Of a stretch of DNA of 64,000 nt, positions 9,106 through 18,358 are shown in pieces. Each line of letters begins with the position of its first letter. The first letter of the stretch is position 1. The notes below the pieces were generated by a model. That model was not told the origin of the DNA. It was given only the letters and a program-made list of their open reading frames with translations, and ran no database searches. Position numbers and translations under genes: made by a program. Origin of the DNA: Actinomadura citrea (GTDB taxonomy: Bacteria > Actinomycetota > Actinomycetes > Streptosporangiales > Streptosporangiaceae); the NCBI RefSeq assembly GCF_013409045.1, contig NZ_JACCBT010000001.1, positions 8,928,311 through 8,992,310 of the forward strand, given 5' to 3'.

Positions 9106-9558
9106 ATGCGGGATCGGGACGAGTCGGGACGCCCACGCAACGCACGCCCACGGGACGCTTACGGACGTCCGCTGCCGCACGGCGCGACCGGCATACCCAC
9201 GATGCCGGACGACCTCGACATGCCACCGGCCGAAGCCCTGGTCGAGGCGCAGCGCCTTCTCGACGCCGACCGCCCGTTCCACGCTCATGAGGTGCTGGAA
9301 GCGGTCTGGAAGGCTGCCCCCGAGTCCGAACGGGAGCTCTGGCGGGGCCTCGCTCAGGTCGCCGTAGGGATAACCCATCTCCGCCGTGGAAACGCACGCG
9401 GTGCCGAGTCCCTCCTCAGCCGCGCCGCCGACCGGATCGTCCCGTACCAGGAGGCTCCTCCGTACGGCATCGACGTCCGAGGGATCGTGCGGCAGGCACG
9501 GGATCTGACCCGAGAGCCTCATGACGGCCCCATCACACTCCGCCTCAGCACGGATTAG
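9106..9558 (+). CDS. DUF309 domain protein
   Basis: A 150-residue protein with the DUF309 core FHAHEVLEAVWK ... LWRGLAQVAVG ... HLRRGNARGAESLL at about residues 65-110. It is a small helical domain of unknown function; conserved His and Glu residues suggest metal or ligand binding. The first ~45 residues are polar and probably disordered. It follows the hydrolase by 19 bases and is convergent with marP. Confidence 0.85.
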   Translation: MRDRDESGRPRNARPRDAYGRPLPHGATGIPTMPDDLDMPPAEALVEAQRLLDADRPFHAHEVLEAVWKAAPESERELWRGLAQVAVGITHLRRGNARGAESLLSRAADRIVPYQEAPPYGIDVRGIVRQARDLTREPHDGPITLRLSTD

Positions 9559-9561
9559 CCG

Positions 9562-9606
9562 GAGCAGCCCCCGCTAGTCCGAGCAGCCCCCGCTAGTCCG
9601 AGCAGC
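9562..9606. repeat. 19-bp tandem duplication spanning the marP stop codon
   Basis: Two exact 19-base copies (9562-9580 and 9581-9599, unit GAGCAGCCCCCGCTAGTCC) plus a 7-base partial third copy. On the minus strand each unit contains the last codons and TAG of marP, so the end of the gene was duplicated beyond the functional stop. Confidence 0.85.
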
Positions 9607-10789
9607 TCTGCGTCGAGACCGGCTTCGTGGCGTTGGCGCCCGCGCGCGCGTCGGGCGTGACCTCTTCGGCGGTGAGCGCGTAGCCGGTGGACGGCGTGTC
9701 CAGGGCGGCGGCGAAGATGACGCCGTAGACGCGGCCGTCGGTGGACAGCAGCGGCCCGCCGGAATTGCCGGGCTCGACCTTGCCGCGGATGGCGTAGATC
9801 TCGCGGCTGACCTGGCCGGAGTGGTAGATGTCGGGCCCGCGCGCCGTCTGCCGGGCGCGGATCCGGGCCGCCCCGGGCGTGAACGGCTGGTTCTTCGGGA
9901 ACCCGGCGATGATCGCGTTGTCGCGGACGCGGGCCTCCTTGGCGAACTCCAGCGCCGGCGCCTTCAGCCCCGGCACGTACAGGACGGCGATGTCGCGCTT
10001 CGGGTCGTACAGCACGACCCGCCCGCGGTTGGTGTCGCCGTTGATCGTCGCCACCACCGAGGAGCCGCGCGCGCCCGCGACGACGTGCGCGTTGGTCATG
10101 ATGTGCTGCGGCGCGAACACGAACCCGGTGCCCTCGATGCGGCGCTGGCACTGCGGCGCCGTGCTGACCACCTTCACGATGCTGTTCTTGGCCGCCTTCA
10201 GGCCCCGGGTGTTCAGGACGGACTCGTCGGGCGGCGGCACCTGCACCACCGACTCGCCGCCGAGGCCGTTGAAGACCTGCGGGAACTCGCTGCTCTTGAC
10301 GAACCCCTGGAACGAGGCGAACCACGTCTGCGCCTGCGGCGGCATCACGTCGTTGATGCCGTTGATGATCGAGGAGCCCTTGACCTGCGTACGGACGGGC
10401 TTGAACTCGGAGTTGGCGACCAGGCTGCCGAAGAACCAGGCGACGACCAGCAGCGACAGCGCGCTGACGAACGTGCCGCCGACCGCGTCGGCGGTGCGGG
10501 CGTTCATCCCGGTCACCCGGTTGCGCAGGACGGCGCCGACGGACGAGGCGACGAGCTGCCCGAGGGTGGCGGACAGGAACGCGACCACGATGGCGAGCAG
10601 CGCCTGCTGCGCGGCGCCGTCCACCGCGGCCTCGGCGATCGGCGGCGCGATCAGGACCCCGATGACGCCGCCGCCGACGAAGCCGACGAAGCTCAGCAGG
10701 CTCACGATGAAGCCCTGCCGGTAGCCCGAGACTCCGAACAGCACGACGAGCACGAGCAGGATCAGGTCGAGAATGTGGTCGTGCAGCAC
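9593..10789 (-). CDS. marP: MarP-type membrane serine protease
   Basis: A 398-residue periplasmic protease anchored by an N-terminal CvpA-like domain of four membrane helices (about 5-125), followed by a chymotrypsin-fold domain. The catalytic triad is visible: His235 in TNAHVVAG, Asp266 in RDIAVLYV and Ser343 in PGNSGGPL. Cys214 and Cys396 match the regulatory disulfide pair known from mycobacterial MarP, and overall length is nearly identical. Mycobacterial MarP maintains intrabacterial pH under acid stress by cleaving a peptidoglycan hydrolase. Start is GTG 10789. The gene lies convergent to DUF309 and downstream of the NUDIX and nth genes on the same strand. Confidence 0.95.
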   Translation of the reverse strand: MLHDHILDLILLVLVVLFGVSGYRQGFIVSLLSFVGFVGGGVIGVLIAPPIAEAAVDGAAQQALLAIVVAFLSATLGQLVASSVGAVLRNRVTGMNARTADAVGGTFVSALSLLVVAWFFGSLVANSEFKPVRTQVKGSSIINGINDVMPPQAQTWFASFQGFVKSSEFPQVFNGLGGESVVQVPPPDESVLNTRGLKAAKNSIVKVVSTAPQCQRRIEGTGFVFAPQHIMTNAHVVAGARGSSVVATINGDTNRGRVVLYDPKRDIAVLYVPGLKAPALEFAKEARVRDNAIIAGFPKNQPFTPGAARIRARQTARGPDIYHSGQVSREIYAIRGKVEPGNSGGPLLSTDGRVYGVIFAAALDTPSTGYALTAEEVTPDARAGANATKPVSTQSCSD

Positions 10790-11005
10790 CGCTTCACCGT
10801 ATAGGTCCGCGCCGCCGCTTCACGTCCCCTCGATGGACCAGTTTGAGGCGTGCCGGATAGCCGCCGGGGGTGACTCGTGACCGTGACGACGGCCGTACCC
10901 ACCGCGAACTCCCGCCTGACCTGCGCACGAACGGCCGCCGGGCCGGCGGGCGATTTCGTGGGAAACGACGAGACGCCTCAGCCGCGTGCGGCGAGGTTCA
11001 TCCGC

Positions 11006-11692
11006 TCAGTCGCGTGCGGCGACGTTCACCCCTCGGTCGCGCGCGGCGAGGCTCACGACGTCCTCGGGCAGGTCCTCGACGCGGGAGGTGTCCCACGGCC
11101 GGTCCCAGCCGCCCGCGCCCAGCACCTGGGTCAGCAGCGCCGCCGTGAACCCCCACACGAGCATGTCCCGGACGTGGAACGCGGGGCCGACCCTGATCCC
11201 GGACGGGTGCCTCACCATCATCCGGTTCGCAGGGTCGACCAGCTCGCTGATCGGGACCCGCGCGACCGTCGCGACCTCCCCGGGGTGGCCGGGCGCGACC
11301 TCCGACGGCTCGCGCCACCAGCCGGCGACGGGCGTGACCCGGTGCTCGCTGTGCGACAGGTACAGCTCTGGGAGCGTGCACAGCACGTCCACGCCGGAGG
11401 GCTCGACGCCGGTCTCCTCCCACGCCTCGCGCAGCGCCGCCGCGACCGGGCCGTCGTCGGTCGGGTCGATGCGACCGCCGGGGAAGGCGGGCTGCCCGGC
11501 GTGCTTGTTGAGGGTGGCGGCGCGCTCGGTGAGCAGGACGTCCGGGCCGACCGGTCCCTCGCCGAACAGGATCAGGACGGCGGCGGCGCGGGCGGCGGGA
11601 GCGGGCCGGAACACGGGCGGCACGGGCAGCCTCGGCGCCTCGGAGCGGAAGCGGTCGAGCCAGGCGGGGCAGTCGGGGGCGGCGTCGGTCAC
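11006..11692 (-). CDS. NUDIX hydrolase, CoA-pyrophosphatase type
   Basis: A 228-residue protein with the UPF0035 signature LTERAATLNKHAGQPAFPGG directly ahead of a complete Nudix box (GGRIDPTD...REAWEETGV). Relatives hydrolyse CoA or its derivatives to 4'-phosphopantetheine and 3',5'-ADP. It lies between nth and marP, as in mycobacteria. The 3' end overlaps a set of three imperfect GCGGCGAGGTTCA-type repeats (about 10983-11063) that encode the last residues and continue past the stop. Confidence 0.9.
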   Translation of the reverse strand: MTDAAPDCPAWLDRFRSEAPRLPVPPVFRPAPAARAAAVLILFGEGPVGPDVLLTERAATLNKHAGQPAFPGGRIDPTDDGPVAAALREAWEETGVEPSGVDVLCTLPELYLSHSEHRVTPVAGWWREPSEVAPGHPGEVATVARVPISELVDPANRMMVRHPSGIRVGPAFHVRDMLVWGFTAALLTQVLGAGGWDRPWDTSRVEDLPEDVVSLAARDRGVNVAARD

Positions 11693-11747
11693 GTCGGTCC
11701 CAACTCCGGAACGGCCCCGTTCCTTCCCGGGCGGTCGGGGGCACCGC

Positions 11748-12488
11748 TCACGAGAACGGTCCGGGCTTGACGAGCTTGCGCGCCGTCTCCTCGTCGACCG
11801 GCCCCTCGCCGAAGGACGGGCACAGCCGCGCCAGCGGGCACGCCCCGCAGGCGGGACGGCGCGCGTGGCAGATCCGGCGGCCGTGCCAGATCAGCCTGTG
11901 GGACAGCATCGTCCAGTCCTTGCGCGGGATGAGGGCGCCGATCTCCTCTTCCACCTTCACGGGGTCGTCTTCGGCCGTCCAGCCGAAGCGCCGGGCCAGG
12001 CGGCCGAAGTGGGTGTCGACGGTGATGCCGGGGACGTCGAACGCGTTGCCCAGGACGACGTTGGCCGTCTTGCGCCCGACGCCGGGCAGCTTGACGAGGT
12101 CTTCGAGGCGGCCGGGGACCTCGCCGTCGAACTGGTCGCGCAGCGCGGCCGACAGGCCCATGACCGACTTGGTCTTGGCGCGGAAGAACCCGGTGGGCTT
12201 CAGGATCGCCTCGACGTCCTCGGGGTCGGCGGCGGCCAGGTCCTCAGGGGTGGGGTACTTGGCGAACAGCGCGGGCGTGGTCAGGTTGACCCGCATGTCG
12301 GTGGTCTGCGCCGACAGCACGGTCGCGACCAGGAGCTGGAACGGGGTGCCGAAGTTCAGCTCGCAGTGCGCGTCGGGGTAGGTCTCGGCCAGGATCCGGT
12401 TGATCCGGCGCGCCCGCCGCACCAGCCCCAGCCGCGTCTCGTCCTTCCACTTACGAGCCCGCGCCTTCGGGGTCGACTCCGTCGCCAT
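11748..12488 (-). CDS. nth: Endonuclease III
   Basis: A 246-residue base-excision-repair glycosylase/AP lyase acting on oxidised pyrimidines. The helix-hairpin-helix LPGVGRKTANVVLG carries the catalytic Lys, and VDTHFGRLARRF carries the catalytic Asp. The C-terminal CHARRPACGACPLARLCP provides the C-x6-C-x2-C-x5-C [4Fe-4S] ligands. Length fits the actinobacterial family. The start at 12488 gives a basic N-terminal extension typical of the group. The NUDIX gene follows about 55 bases downstream. Confidence 0.96.
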   Translation of the reverse strand: MATESTPKARARKWKDETRLGLVRRARRINRILAETYPDAHCELNFGTPFQLLVATVLSAQTTDMRVNLTTPALFAKYPTPEDLAAADPEDVEAILKPTGFFRAKTKSVMGLSAALRDQFDGEVPGRLEDLVKLPGVGRKTANVVLGNAFDVPGITVDTHFGRLARRFGWTAEDDPVKVEEEIGALIPRKDWTMLSHRLIWHGRRICHARRPACGACPLARLCPSFGEGPVDEETARKLVKPGPFS

Positions 12489-12607
12489 ACCGGCCAGCCT
12501 AGAGCCTCGCGGCCTCGTTCCGGCCGAACGAGAAAGTCGCGCCGACCCGCGTAATCGGTGCGGGGGCGGGCCGTCTCTCCGGGCACGACGTCCCCGAAGG
12601 AGATCTC

Positions 12608-13873
12608 ATGTCCGACCTCAGCCAGGTGGTCCGCCTTCCGGTGCGGCGGATCGAGCTCGACCTGTCGTTCGAGGGCGCCGCCCGGATCGCGGGTGATCTT
12701 CGCGAGCACGTTCCGGGCATCGCCGCGGAGGCGGTGCGCCTGATCCAGAGGCGGCTGCCGGAGTTCGTCCGGCCGCACGATCCCCGCTACGCCAAGGCGA
12801 TGCAGCTGGGCGTGGAGTGCGCCATCGGGCACTTCCTGGAGCTGATGGCCGACCCGGCCGCCCCGTCGGCGGACGTCGTGGAGTTCTGGCGGCAGATCGG
12901 GGTCGGCGAGGCCAGCGAGGGACGGACGCTGGACTCCTGGCAGGCGGCGACGCGGATCGGGACGGGCCTGGCCGTCGAGCGGCTCACCGACCGCGCCGAG
13001 CGGATGGGCTGCCGGACGAGCCCGGCGATCATCGCGGCCATCGCCAACGCCGCACTCGACTACCTGAACCAGCTGGCGGCGATCGTCGCCGAGGGCCACG
13101 CGGACGCCGCCGCGCGGGCCGCGGGCGCCCTCCAGGACCACCGGCGGCACCTGCTCGACCTGCTGCTGAACGGCGCTTCCACGGCGGACCTGAAGGGGGC
13201 CGCCCGCGAGGCGGACTGGCCGCTGCCTCGCGCGTTAGCGGCCGTCGCCCTCCGCGAGCACGGCTCCGACGCGCGGCACCCGGCGCTGCCGCCGGACGTC
13301 CTGATGGGCCTGCACCTGGGGGAGCCCTGCCTGATCGTCCCGGATCCGGAGGGCCCCGGCCGCGCCCGGATGCTGGAGCGGCAGCTGCACGGCTGGACGG
13401 CCGCGATCGGCCCGGCGGGCGGGATCGGCGAGGTCGGGTCGTCCCTGCGGCTGGCGCGCGAGACCCTGGCCCTGGCCTGCCAGGGCCTGATCGGCGGCGC
13501 GACGCCCATCCCGGCCGAGCGGCACATGCCGATCCTGGTGATGATGCGGGAGCGGGCGCTGGTGGAGAAGGTGATCGCCCGCAGGCTCGCGCCGCTGCTC
13601 GGCGCGCGTCCGGCGCAGCGCTACCGGCTCGCCGAGACGCTGCTGGCCTGCCTGGAGCACGGGTTCAACGCCACGGAGGTGTCCGGTCACCTGCACCTGC
13701 ACCCGCAGACCGTCCGGTACCGGCTGCGGCAGCTCGACGATCTGTTCGGGGACGCCGTGCACGCGACGTCGGACCGGCTGGAGCTGCACATGGCCCTGCG
13801 CGCGTGGCTCGCCCTCAACGCCGAGCCCGCCCCCGAGTCCGCCGGTACGCGCGACCGCCTGAGCTACGGCTGA
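12608..13873 (+). CDS. PucR/CdaR-type transcriptional regulator
   Basis: A 421-residue cytoplasmic regulator. The N-terminal two thirds form a helical sensor region without a recognised ligand domain. The C-terminal ~70 residues are the PucR-type helix-turn-helix (LLACLEHGFNATEVSGHLHLHPQTVRYRLRQLDDLFGD, given here only as its span at about 340-385). ATG 12608 has GGAG eight bases upstream. It is divergent from nth and convergent with the sigma-factor gene. Targets are unknown. This gene begins the accessory insert that interrupts the otherwise conserved nth-crp neighbourhood. Confidence 0.85.
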   Translation: MSDLSQVVRLPVRRIELDLSFEGAARIAGDLREHVPGIAAEAVRLIQRRLPEFVRPHDPRYAKAMQLGVECAIGHFLELMADPAAPSADVVEFWRQIGVGEASEGRTLDSWQAATRIGTGLAVERLTDRAERMGCRTSPAIIAAIANAALDYLNQLAAIVAEGHADAAARAAGALQDHRRHLLDLLLNGASTADLKGAAREADWPLPRALAAVALREHGSDARHPALPPDVLMGLHLGEPCLIVPDPEGPGRARMLERQLHGWTAAIGPAGGIGEVGSSLRLARETLALACQGLIGGATPIPAERHMPILVMMRERALVEKVIARRLAPLLGARPAQRYRLAETLLACLEHGFNATEVSGHLHLHPQTVRYRLRQLDDLFGDAVHATSDRLELHMALRAWLALNAEPAPESAGTRDRLSYG

Positions 13874-13910
13874 CCGCCGACAGGGTCAGCCTGTGCGGTC
13901 AGCCGGGGGG

Positions 13911-15371
13911 TCAGCCGGTGGCCTCGACGGCCCAGCCCTGGGCGGCCATGCCCGCGTAGGAGGACGGTTTCAGCGTCACCGGCTTCAGACCCGACCAGCT
14001 CGCCTGGAGGTAGTAGCCGTCGCCGTTGGCGAGCCGGTAGACCGACGGCGCTACCCGCACCAGCCTCCAGACCTGGTTCGAGCCGCCGCAGGCGGCCATG
14101 ACCACCGAGTACTCGCTTCCGCCCTCCCACGGGACGCCCGCGGCGGGCGTCCCGCGGCTCAGGCATCGGGCGGTGGAACTGCTCGTCAGCGTGAAGCCGC
14201 CGGCGGTGTTCCTGCGCTTCCACCCGGTCGCCGGGTCGGTGCAGGAGCGCTGCACGACGGACGTCCCGCTGGGCGCCAGGCACGATTGCAGCGTCGTGCT
14301 CCGCACGCGGAAGGGGCCCGCACCGGACGATGCCGCGCCGTCGCCACCACCTCCGGGGACCCGGGCGCCGCTACCGGGTGACCGGGTGCCGACGGTGTAG
14401 TCGGGCCGGGCGACGTCCTCCGGTGCCGAGCCGGCCGGAGTGGGCGTCGTGGGCGGCGGTGCGGCGCGCGGGTCCTCCCCCGGACCGCCGCCGACCGTGG
14501 TGAACAGGATGATCGCGATGCCGGTGGCGACGCCGCCGGCCACCGCGGCCGGAAGGGTCCAGCCGGGCAGGGACGCCGCGGGGGCGAGGGGCCCGAGAGG
14601 GCCGAGGGACGCCGACGGCGCCCCCAGCAGGACGGCGCCGACGGGCAGGGCCCGCCGCAGCCGCCCGTTGATGTCGGCCATCTCCTTGGAGGCCCGCCGG
14701 CACTCCTCGCAGGACTCCAGGTGCTGGCGCAGGGCGCGGCTGCGCCGGCGTCCGGGACGGCGGACGCTCGCGGCGAGCTGGGCGGTGAACTCCGCGCATT
14801 CGGGACGTCCCCCGGAGCCGGCGACGAGGAACGCCTGCCGGAGCCCTTCGCGCGCCCGGAACGCGAGCTGGGAGACGGCGCCCTTCTCCATGCCGAGCAG
14901 CTCCGCGACCTGCCCGACGGGCTCGTCCTCGATGACCGTGTACCAGAGGACGGTCTGCCACCGTTCGGGCAGCGACCGGAAGGCGCGGACGAGCGCGTCC
15001 AGTTCGTCGACGTCCGGTGGCTCCTCCTCGGAGTCCGACGCCCACTCGGCGACCTCGTCGGTCACGACGGTGCGACGGGCGCCGCGCGCCCAGTCGGTGG
15101 CCGTGTTCCGCACGACGGTGTAGAGGTAGGGCCTGCAGGCGTCCCGGGGCCCGCCGCCCTGGCGCATCGCCGCGAACGTGCGGGTGAACGCCTCGCTCGT
15201 CAGGTCCTCGGCGAGGTGCTGGTCGCGGACCAGCCCGCGCGCGTACCGCAGGACCGCCGTGTGGTGCCGCCGGAACAGCTCGTCCGAGGCCTCTTCGTCG
15301 CCCTCCCCGGCGGCCGCCAGAAGGTCGGCGTCCGGCCGCGTTCCCACGCCCGCTACCACCACGCCATCCAA
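13911..15371 (-). CDS. ECF sigma factor fused to anti-sigma zinc finger, TM helix and lectin-like domain
   Basis: A 486-residue single polypeptide. Sigma region 2 is at about 30-100 (AEDLTSEAFTRTFAAM, YLYTVVRNTATDWARG) and region 4 at about 130-185 (LPERWQTVLWYTVIEDEPVGQVAELLGM). A zinc-finger anti-sigma motif, H-x3-C-x2-C, lies in LRQHLESCEECRR near 220. A single membrane helix (AVAGGVATGIAIILFTTV, about 285-303) is followed by a Pro/Thr linker. The external C-terminal ~130 residues have Cys/Trp repeats resembling a ricin-type beta-trefoil. So sigma, anti-sigma and extracellular sensor are in one chain. Such fusions are known for some actinobacterial ECF groups. Release of the sigma part presumably needs proteolysis or zinc-finger rearrangement (inference). 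Confidence 0.85.
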   Translation of the reverse strand: MDGVVVAGVGTRPDADLLAAAGEGDEEASDELFRRHHTAVLRYARGLVRDQHLAEDLTSEAFTRTFAAMRQGGGPRDACRPYLYTVVRNTATDWARGARRTVVTDEVAEWASDSEEEPPDVDELDALVRAFRSLPERWQTVLWYTVIEDEPVGQVAELLGMEKGAVSQLAFRAREGLRQAFLVAGSGGRPECAEFTAQLAASVRRPGRRRSRALRQHLESCEECRRASKEMADINGRLRRALPVGAVLLGAPSASLGPLGPLAPAASLPGWTLPAAVAGGVATGIAIILFTTVGGGPGEDPRAAPPPTTPTPAGSAPEDVARPDYTVGTRSPGSGARVPGGGGDGAASSGAGPFRVRSTTLQSCLAPSGTSVVQRSCTDPATGWKRRNTAGGFTLTSSSTARCLSRGTPAAGVPWEGGSEYSVVMAACGGSNQVWRLVRVAPSVYRLANGDGYYLQASWSGLKPVTLKPSSYAGMAAQGWAVEATG

Positions 15372-15510
15372 CCCAAGGCACGCATCTCACCACAACCTTC
15401 GGAGGTCGCTTGCTCACCGCAGGAGTAGACACCCGACTCGCGCCCGTATTACGTGGATTTGTGAACAATCTTAAAAAGACAACCCTGTTCCCCAGTGTTA
15501 GGGTCACCGC

Positions 15511-16392
15511 ATGATCCTGGACTCGTCCCGCTGGACGGCGACCCTCGCCGGACGGCGCGTGCTGATCACCGGCGCCGCGCGGGGGATCGGCGCGGCGCTC
15601 GCCGCCCGGCTGCACGAACGCGGCGCGCGCGTGGCGGTCGCCGGGCTGGAGCCCGACCTCCTCTCGGACGTCGCCGCCGGGTGCGGGACGGCGCCCTGGT
15701 GGACGTGCGACGTGACCGACCGCGGCACGGTCGAGGACGTCGTCGACGGCGCCGTCCGGGAACTGGGCGGCCTGGACGTGGTCGTCGCCAACGCGGGCGT
15801 GGCCGCGCAGATGCCGGTCATCGGCGGCGACCCGTCCGTCATGGAGCAGAGCCTGCGGGTCAACGTGCTGGGCGTCTACAACACGCTGCGCGCGGCCGGG
15901 CCCCACCTCAGCCATGAACGCGGCTACGCGCTGGCCGTGTCGTCCCTGGCCGCGGCCGTCAACGCGCCCCTGCTGGGCGCCTACAGCGCGTCCAAGGCCG
16001 CGGTGGAGGCGCTGGGCAACACGCTGCGGGCCGAACTGCGCCCGTGGGGCGCGAAGGCCGGTGTCGCGTACTTCGCCGAGCTCGACACCGACATGACGCG
16101 CCGCGGGTTCGGCACCGAGGCCGCGTCCGCCCTGATGGACGCGTCGCCCCGGAGCGGCCTGGCCTTCGGCGTCGCGCCGCTGAAGCTGGGGATCGACGCG
16201 CTGGAGCGCGGGATCGCCCGCCGGTCCAGGCGGATCGTCGCCCCCTGGTGGGTGGGCGGCGTCCTGCCGGTCCGGATGGCCGTGCAGCCGGTCGCCGACC
16301 ACCTCGTCCAGCGCGGGCTGCGCGACATCCTGGAGATCGCCAGGAACGAGCGGGTCGAGCTGACCACGCCGCAGCCGGATCCCGAGCGGTGA
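15511..16392 (+). CDS. Short-chain dehydrogenase/reductase
   Basis: A 293-residue classical SDR. The NAD(P)-binding motif GAARGIG is near residue 22-28, NAG appears in VVANAGVAAQ, and the catalytic set is Ser in AVSSLAA and YSASK. The C-terminal ~60 residues extend beyond the core, as in longer SDRs that act on lipophilic substrates. Substrate unknown. Start ATG 15511. It overlaps the next gene by 4 bases (GTGA), giving an SDR-CMD pair followed by a secreted esterase; together they may form a small catabolic operon. Confidence 0.88.
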   Translation: MILDSSRWTATLAGRRVLITGAARGIGAALAARLHERGARVAVAGLEPDLLSDVAAGCGTAPWWTCDVTDRGTVEDVVDGAVRELGGLDVVVANAGVAAQMPVIGGDPSVMEQSLRVNVLGVYNTLRAAGPHLSHERGYALAVSSLAAAVNAPLLGAYSASKAAVEALGNTLRAELRPWGAKAGVAYFAELDTDMTRRGFGTEAASALMDASPRSGLAFGVAPLKLGIDALERGIARRSRRIVAPWWVGGVLPVRMAVQPVADHLVQRGLRDILEIARNERVELTTPQPDPER

Positions 16393-16946
16393 CGGCGCCC
16401 CGTGCCACTCCCGGCGGCATCCGCGAGGTGGGAGTGGTCAACTGGCTCGCCTGCCGCGCCGCGGGCCGCGCCGCCGGAACCGGGCCGCCGAACCTGTTCC
16501 TGACCCTGGCGCGCCGCCGCGGGCTGTTCCGCGGCTGGCTGTGGTTCGCCGGGCGGCTCATGCCCGGCGGCACCCTGCCGCGCCGGGACACCGAACTGGT
16601 GATCCTTCGCGTCGCGCACCTGCGCGACTGCCACTACGAGTTCGGCCACCACGTCCGGCTCGCGCGCCGCGCGGGCGTGCGCGAGCCGGACGTGGAACGC
16701 CTCAAGGCCGGTCCGGACGCCGGCGGGTGGACGCCGCGCGAGCGCGCGATCCTCACCGCCGCCGACCGCCTCCACGCCGAGCAGGACCTGGACGACGAGA
16801 CCTGGACGCGGCTGCGCACCCACCTCACCGAGGGCGAGTGCGTCGAGCTGACCATGCTCGCCGCCCACTACGAGATGCTCGCGACCGTGATCACGACGCT
16901 GCGCGTCCAGCCCGACCGGCCCCGCCGCCCCGCCGGAGGCCGCTGA
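16389..16946 (+). CDS. Carboxymuconolactone-decarboxylase/AhpD-family protein
   Basis: A 185-residue protein starting at GTG 16389, which overlaps the SDR stop as GTGA. The core VAHLRDCHYEFGHHVRLARRAG carries the Cys, Glu and His-His pattern of the CMD family (C-x2-E-x2-HH). It has a single Cys rather than the AhpD CxxC, so peroxidase-type redox cycling is not indicated. The coupling to an SDR suggests a shared oxidative pathway, but I cannot name the substrate. Confidence 0.82.
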   Translation: MTAPRATPGGIREVGVVNWLACRAAGRAAGTGPPNLFLTLARRRGLFRGWLWFAGRLMPGGTLPRRDTELVILRVAHLRDCHYEFGHHVRLARRAGVREPDVERLKAGPDAGGWTPRERAILTAADRLHAEQDLDDETWTRLRTHLTEGECVELTMLAAHYEMLATVITTLRVQPDRPRRPAGGR

Positions 16947-16969
16947 CCGGCACGTCCGAGGAGGCCCCC

Positions 16970-18358
16970 ATGCGCACCCGAGTCCTCGCGCTCACCCTGA
17001 CCCTCACCGCGACCTCCGCGGGACTCGCCATGCCCGCCCACGCGGCGGGACGGGCGGTCCGCTTCACCGACTCCGGCGGCGTCCACGTCGTGAACGTGCG
17101 GCGCATCGACGACCGCCAGTACGCGCTCCGCGTCAGCACGGCCGCGCTGGGGCGGGCCGTGGACGTGCGCGTCCTGCTGCCGACCGGCTACGACCGCCGT
17201 CCCGGCGCCCGCTTCCCCGTCCTGTACCTGTTCCACGGAACGTCCGGACGCGCCTCCGACTGGGTCGCCCGCGGCGACGCCGAGCGGACCACCGCCGGTA
17301 GGCCGCTGATCACCGTCATGCCGGACGGGGGCTTCGACGGCAACGGCGGCGGCTGGTACACCGACTGGGCCGACCCGCGCACCAGGCTCGGTCCGTCCAG
17401 GTGGGAGACCTTCCACGTCACCCAGCTCATCCCCTGGATCGACCGGAACCTGCGCACCGTCTCCCGGCGGGAGGGCCGGGCCGTCGCGGGCCTGTCGCAG
17501 GGCGGCTTCGGGGCGATGAGCTACGCCGCCCGCCACCCCGCGCTGTTCGTGTCCGCCGCGTCGTTCTCGGGGGCGCCCGACATCGCCTACGACCCGGTCG
17601 TCTCCGTCGGCGCGACCGGGATCGTGTCCTACGTCGCGGCCTTCGACAACGGCGTGAACCCCGACGCGATCTTCGGCTCCCGGCTCGCGAACGCGGCCGG
17701 CTGGCGCGGGCACGACCCGGCGACCCTCGCGCCCAACCTGCGCGGGATGCGGCTCGCGCTCCACACCGCCACCGGTCTCCCGGGGCCGCTCGACCCGCCC
17801 GTCCCCGACCCGGCCGCGATCGGCATCGAGGCCCTCGCGCACGCCTCGACCGCCAGCTTCCACCGGCGGCTGGAAGCGCTGGAGATCCCCAGCCACTACG
17901 ACGACTACGTGCTCGGTACCCACACCTTCCCGTACTGGGCCCGCGACCTGCGGCAGCACATGGGCCCGCTGATGCGGACGTTCGCCGCCCCGCCGCGCCC
18001 GCCCGCGAAGACCTCCTACCGCTCGGTCGACCCGACCTGGACGCAGTGGGGCTGGACGGTCTCGCTCAAGCGGCCGAAGGCCCAGGAGTTCAGCGCGCTG
18101 ACGAACGCCTCCGCGACGGGGTTCGCCCTGCGCGCCGCCGGGGCCGCCACCGTCACGACCCCCGCGTCCTACCGCCCCGGCGCCCGCCTCGTCATCGGCG
18201 TGACGCGCGGGAGGACGCACAAGGTCATCAGGACCGCCGCCGGGCCGACCGGGCGGCTCACCGTCACGCTCCCGCCCGCGCGCGGCACCGCGACCACGCT
18301 GGTGAGCATCAGCCGTTCAGGACGCCCGAGCGCAGCAGCAGGCGCACGTGCTCGATGA
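16970..18358 (+). CDS. Secreted esterase, antigen-85/esterase-D fold
   Basis: A 462-residue exported alpha/beta hydrolase. Residues 1-28 form a Sec-type signal peptide ending in AMPAHAA. The esterase domain includes PVLYLFHGTSGRASDW (oxyanion region) and the nucleophile elbow GLSQGGFGAMSY, then the His region THTFPYWARDL near 315. The last ~110 residues form a separate beta-rich domain (WTQWGWTVSLKRP onward). ATG 16970 has GAGG upstream. Longer upstream extension of the frame overlaps the CMD gene and was rejected. The 3' end overlaps the convergent TetR gene by 50 bases. Confidence 0.87.
   Translation: MRTRVLALTLTLTATSAGLAMPAHAAGRAVRFTDSGGVHVVNVRRIDDRQYALRVSTAALGRAVDVRVLLPTGYDRRPGARFPVLYLFHGTSGRASDWVARGDAERTTAGRPLITVMPDGGFDGNGGGWYTDWADPRTRLGPSRWETFHVTQLIPWIDRNLRTVSRREGRAVAGLSQGGFGAMSYAARHPALFVSAASFSGAPDIAYDPVVSVGATGIVSYVAAFDNGVNPDAIFGSRLANAAGWRGHDPATLAPNLRGMRLALHTATGLPGPLDPPVPDPAAIGIEALAHASTASFHRRLEALEIPSHYDDYVLGTHTFPYWARDLRQHMGPLMRTFAAPPRPPAKTSYRSVDPTWTQWGWTVSLKRPKAQEFSALTNASATGFALRAAGAATVTTPASYRPGARLVIGVTRGRTHKVIRTAAGPTGRLTVTLPPARGTATTLVSISRSGRPSAAAGARAR

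Noticed and set aside
16541..16969. N-terminal extension of the secreted esterase frame
   Set aside because: It overlaps the CMD gene; the signal peptide begins at ATG 16970.
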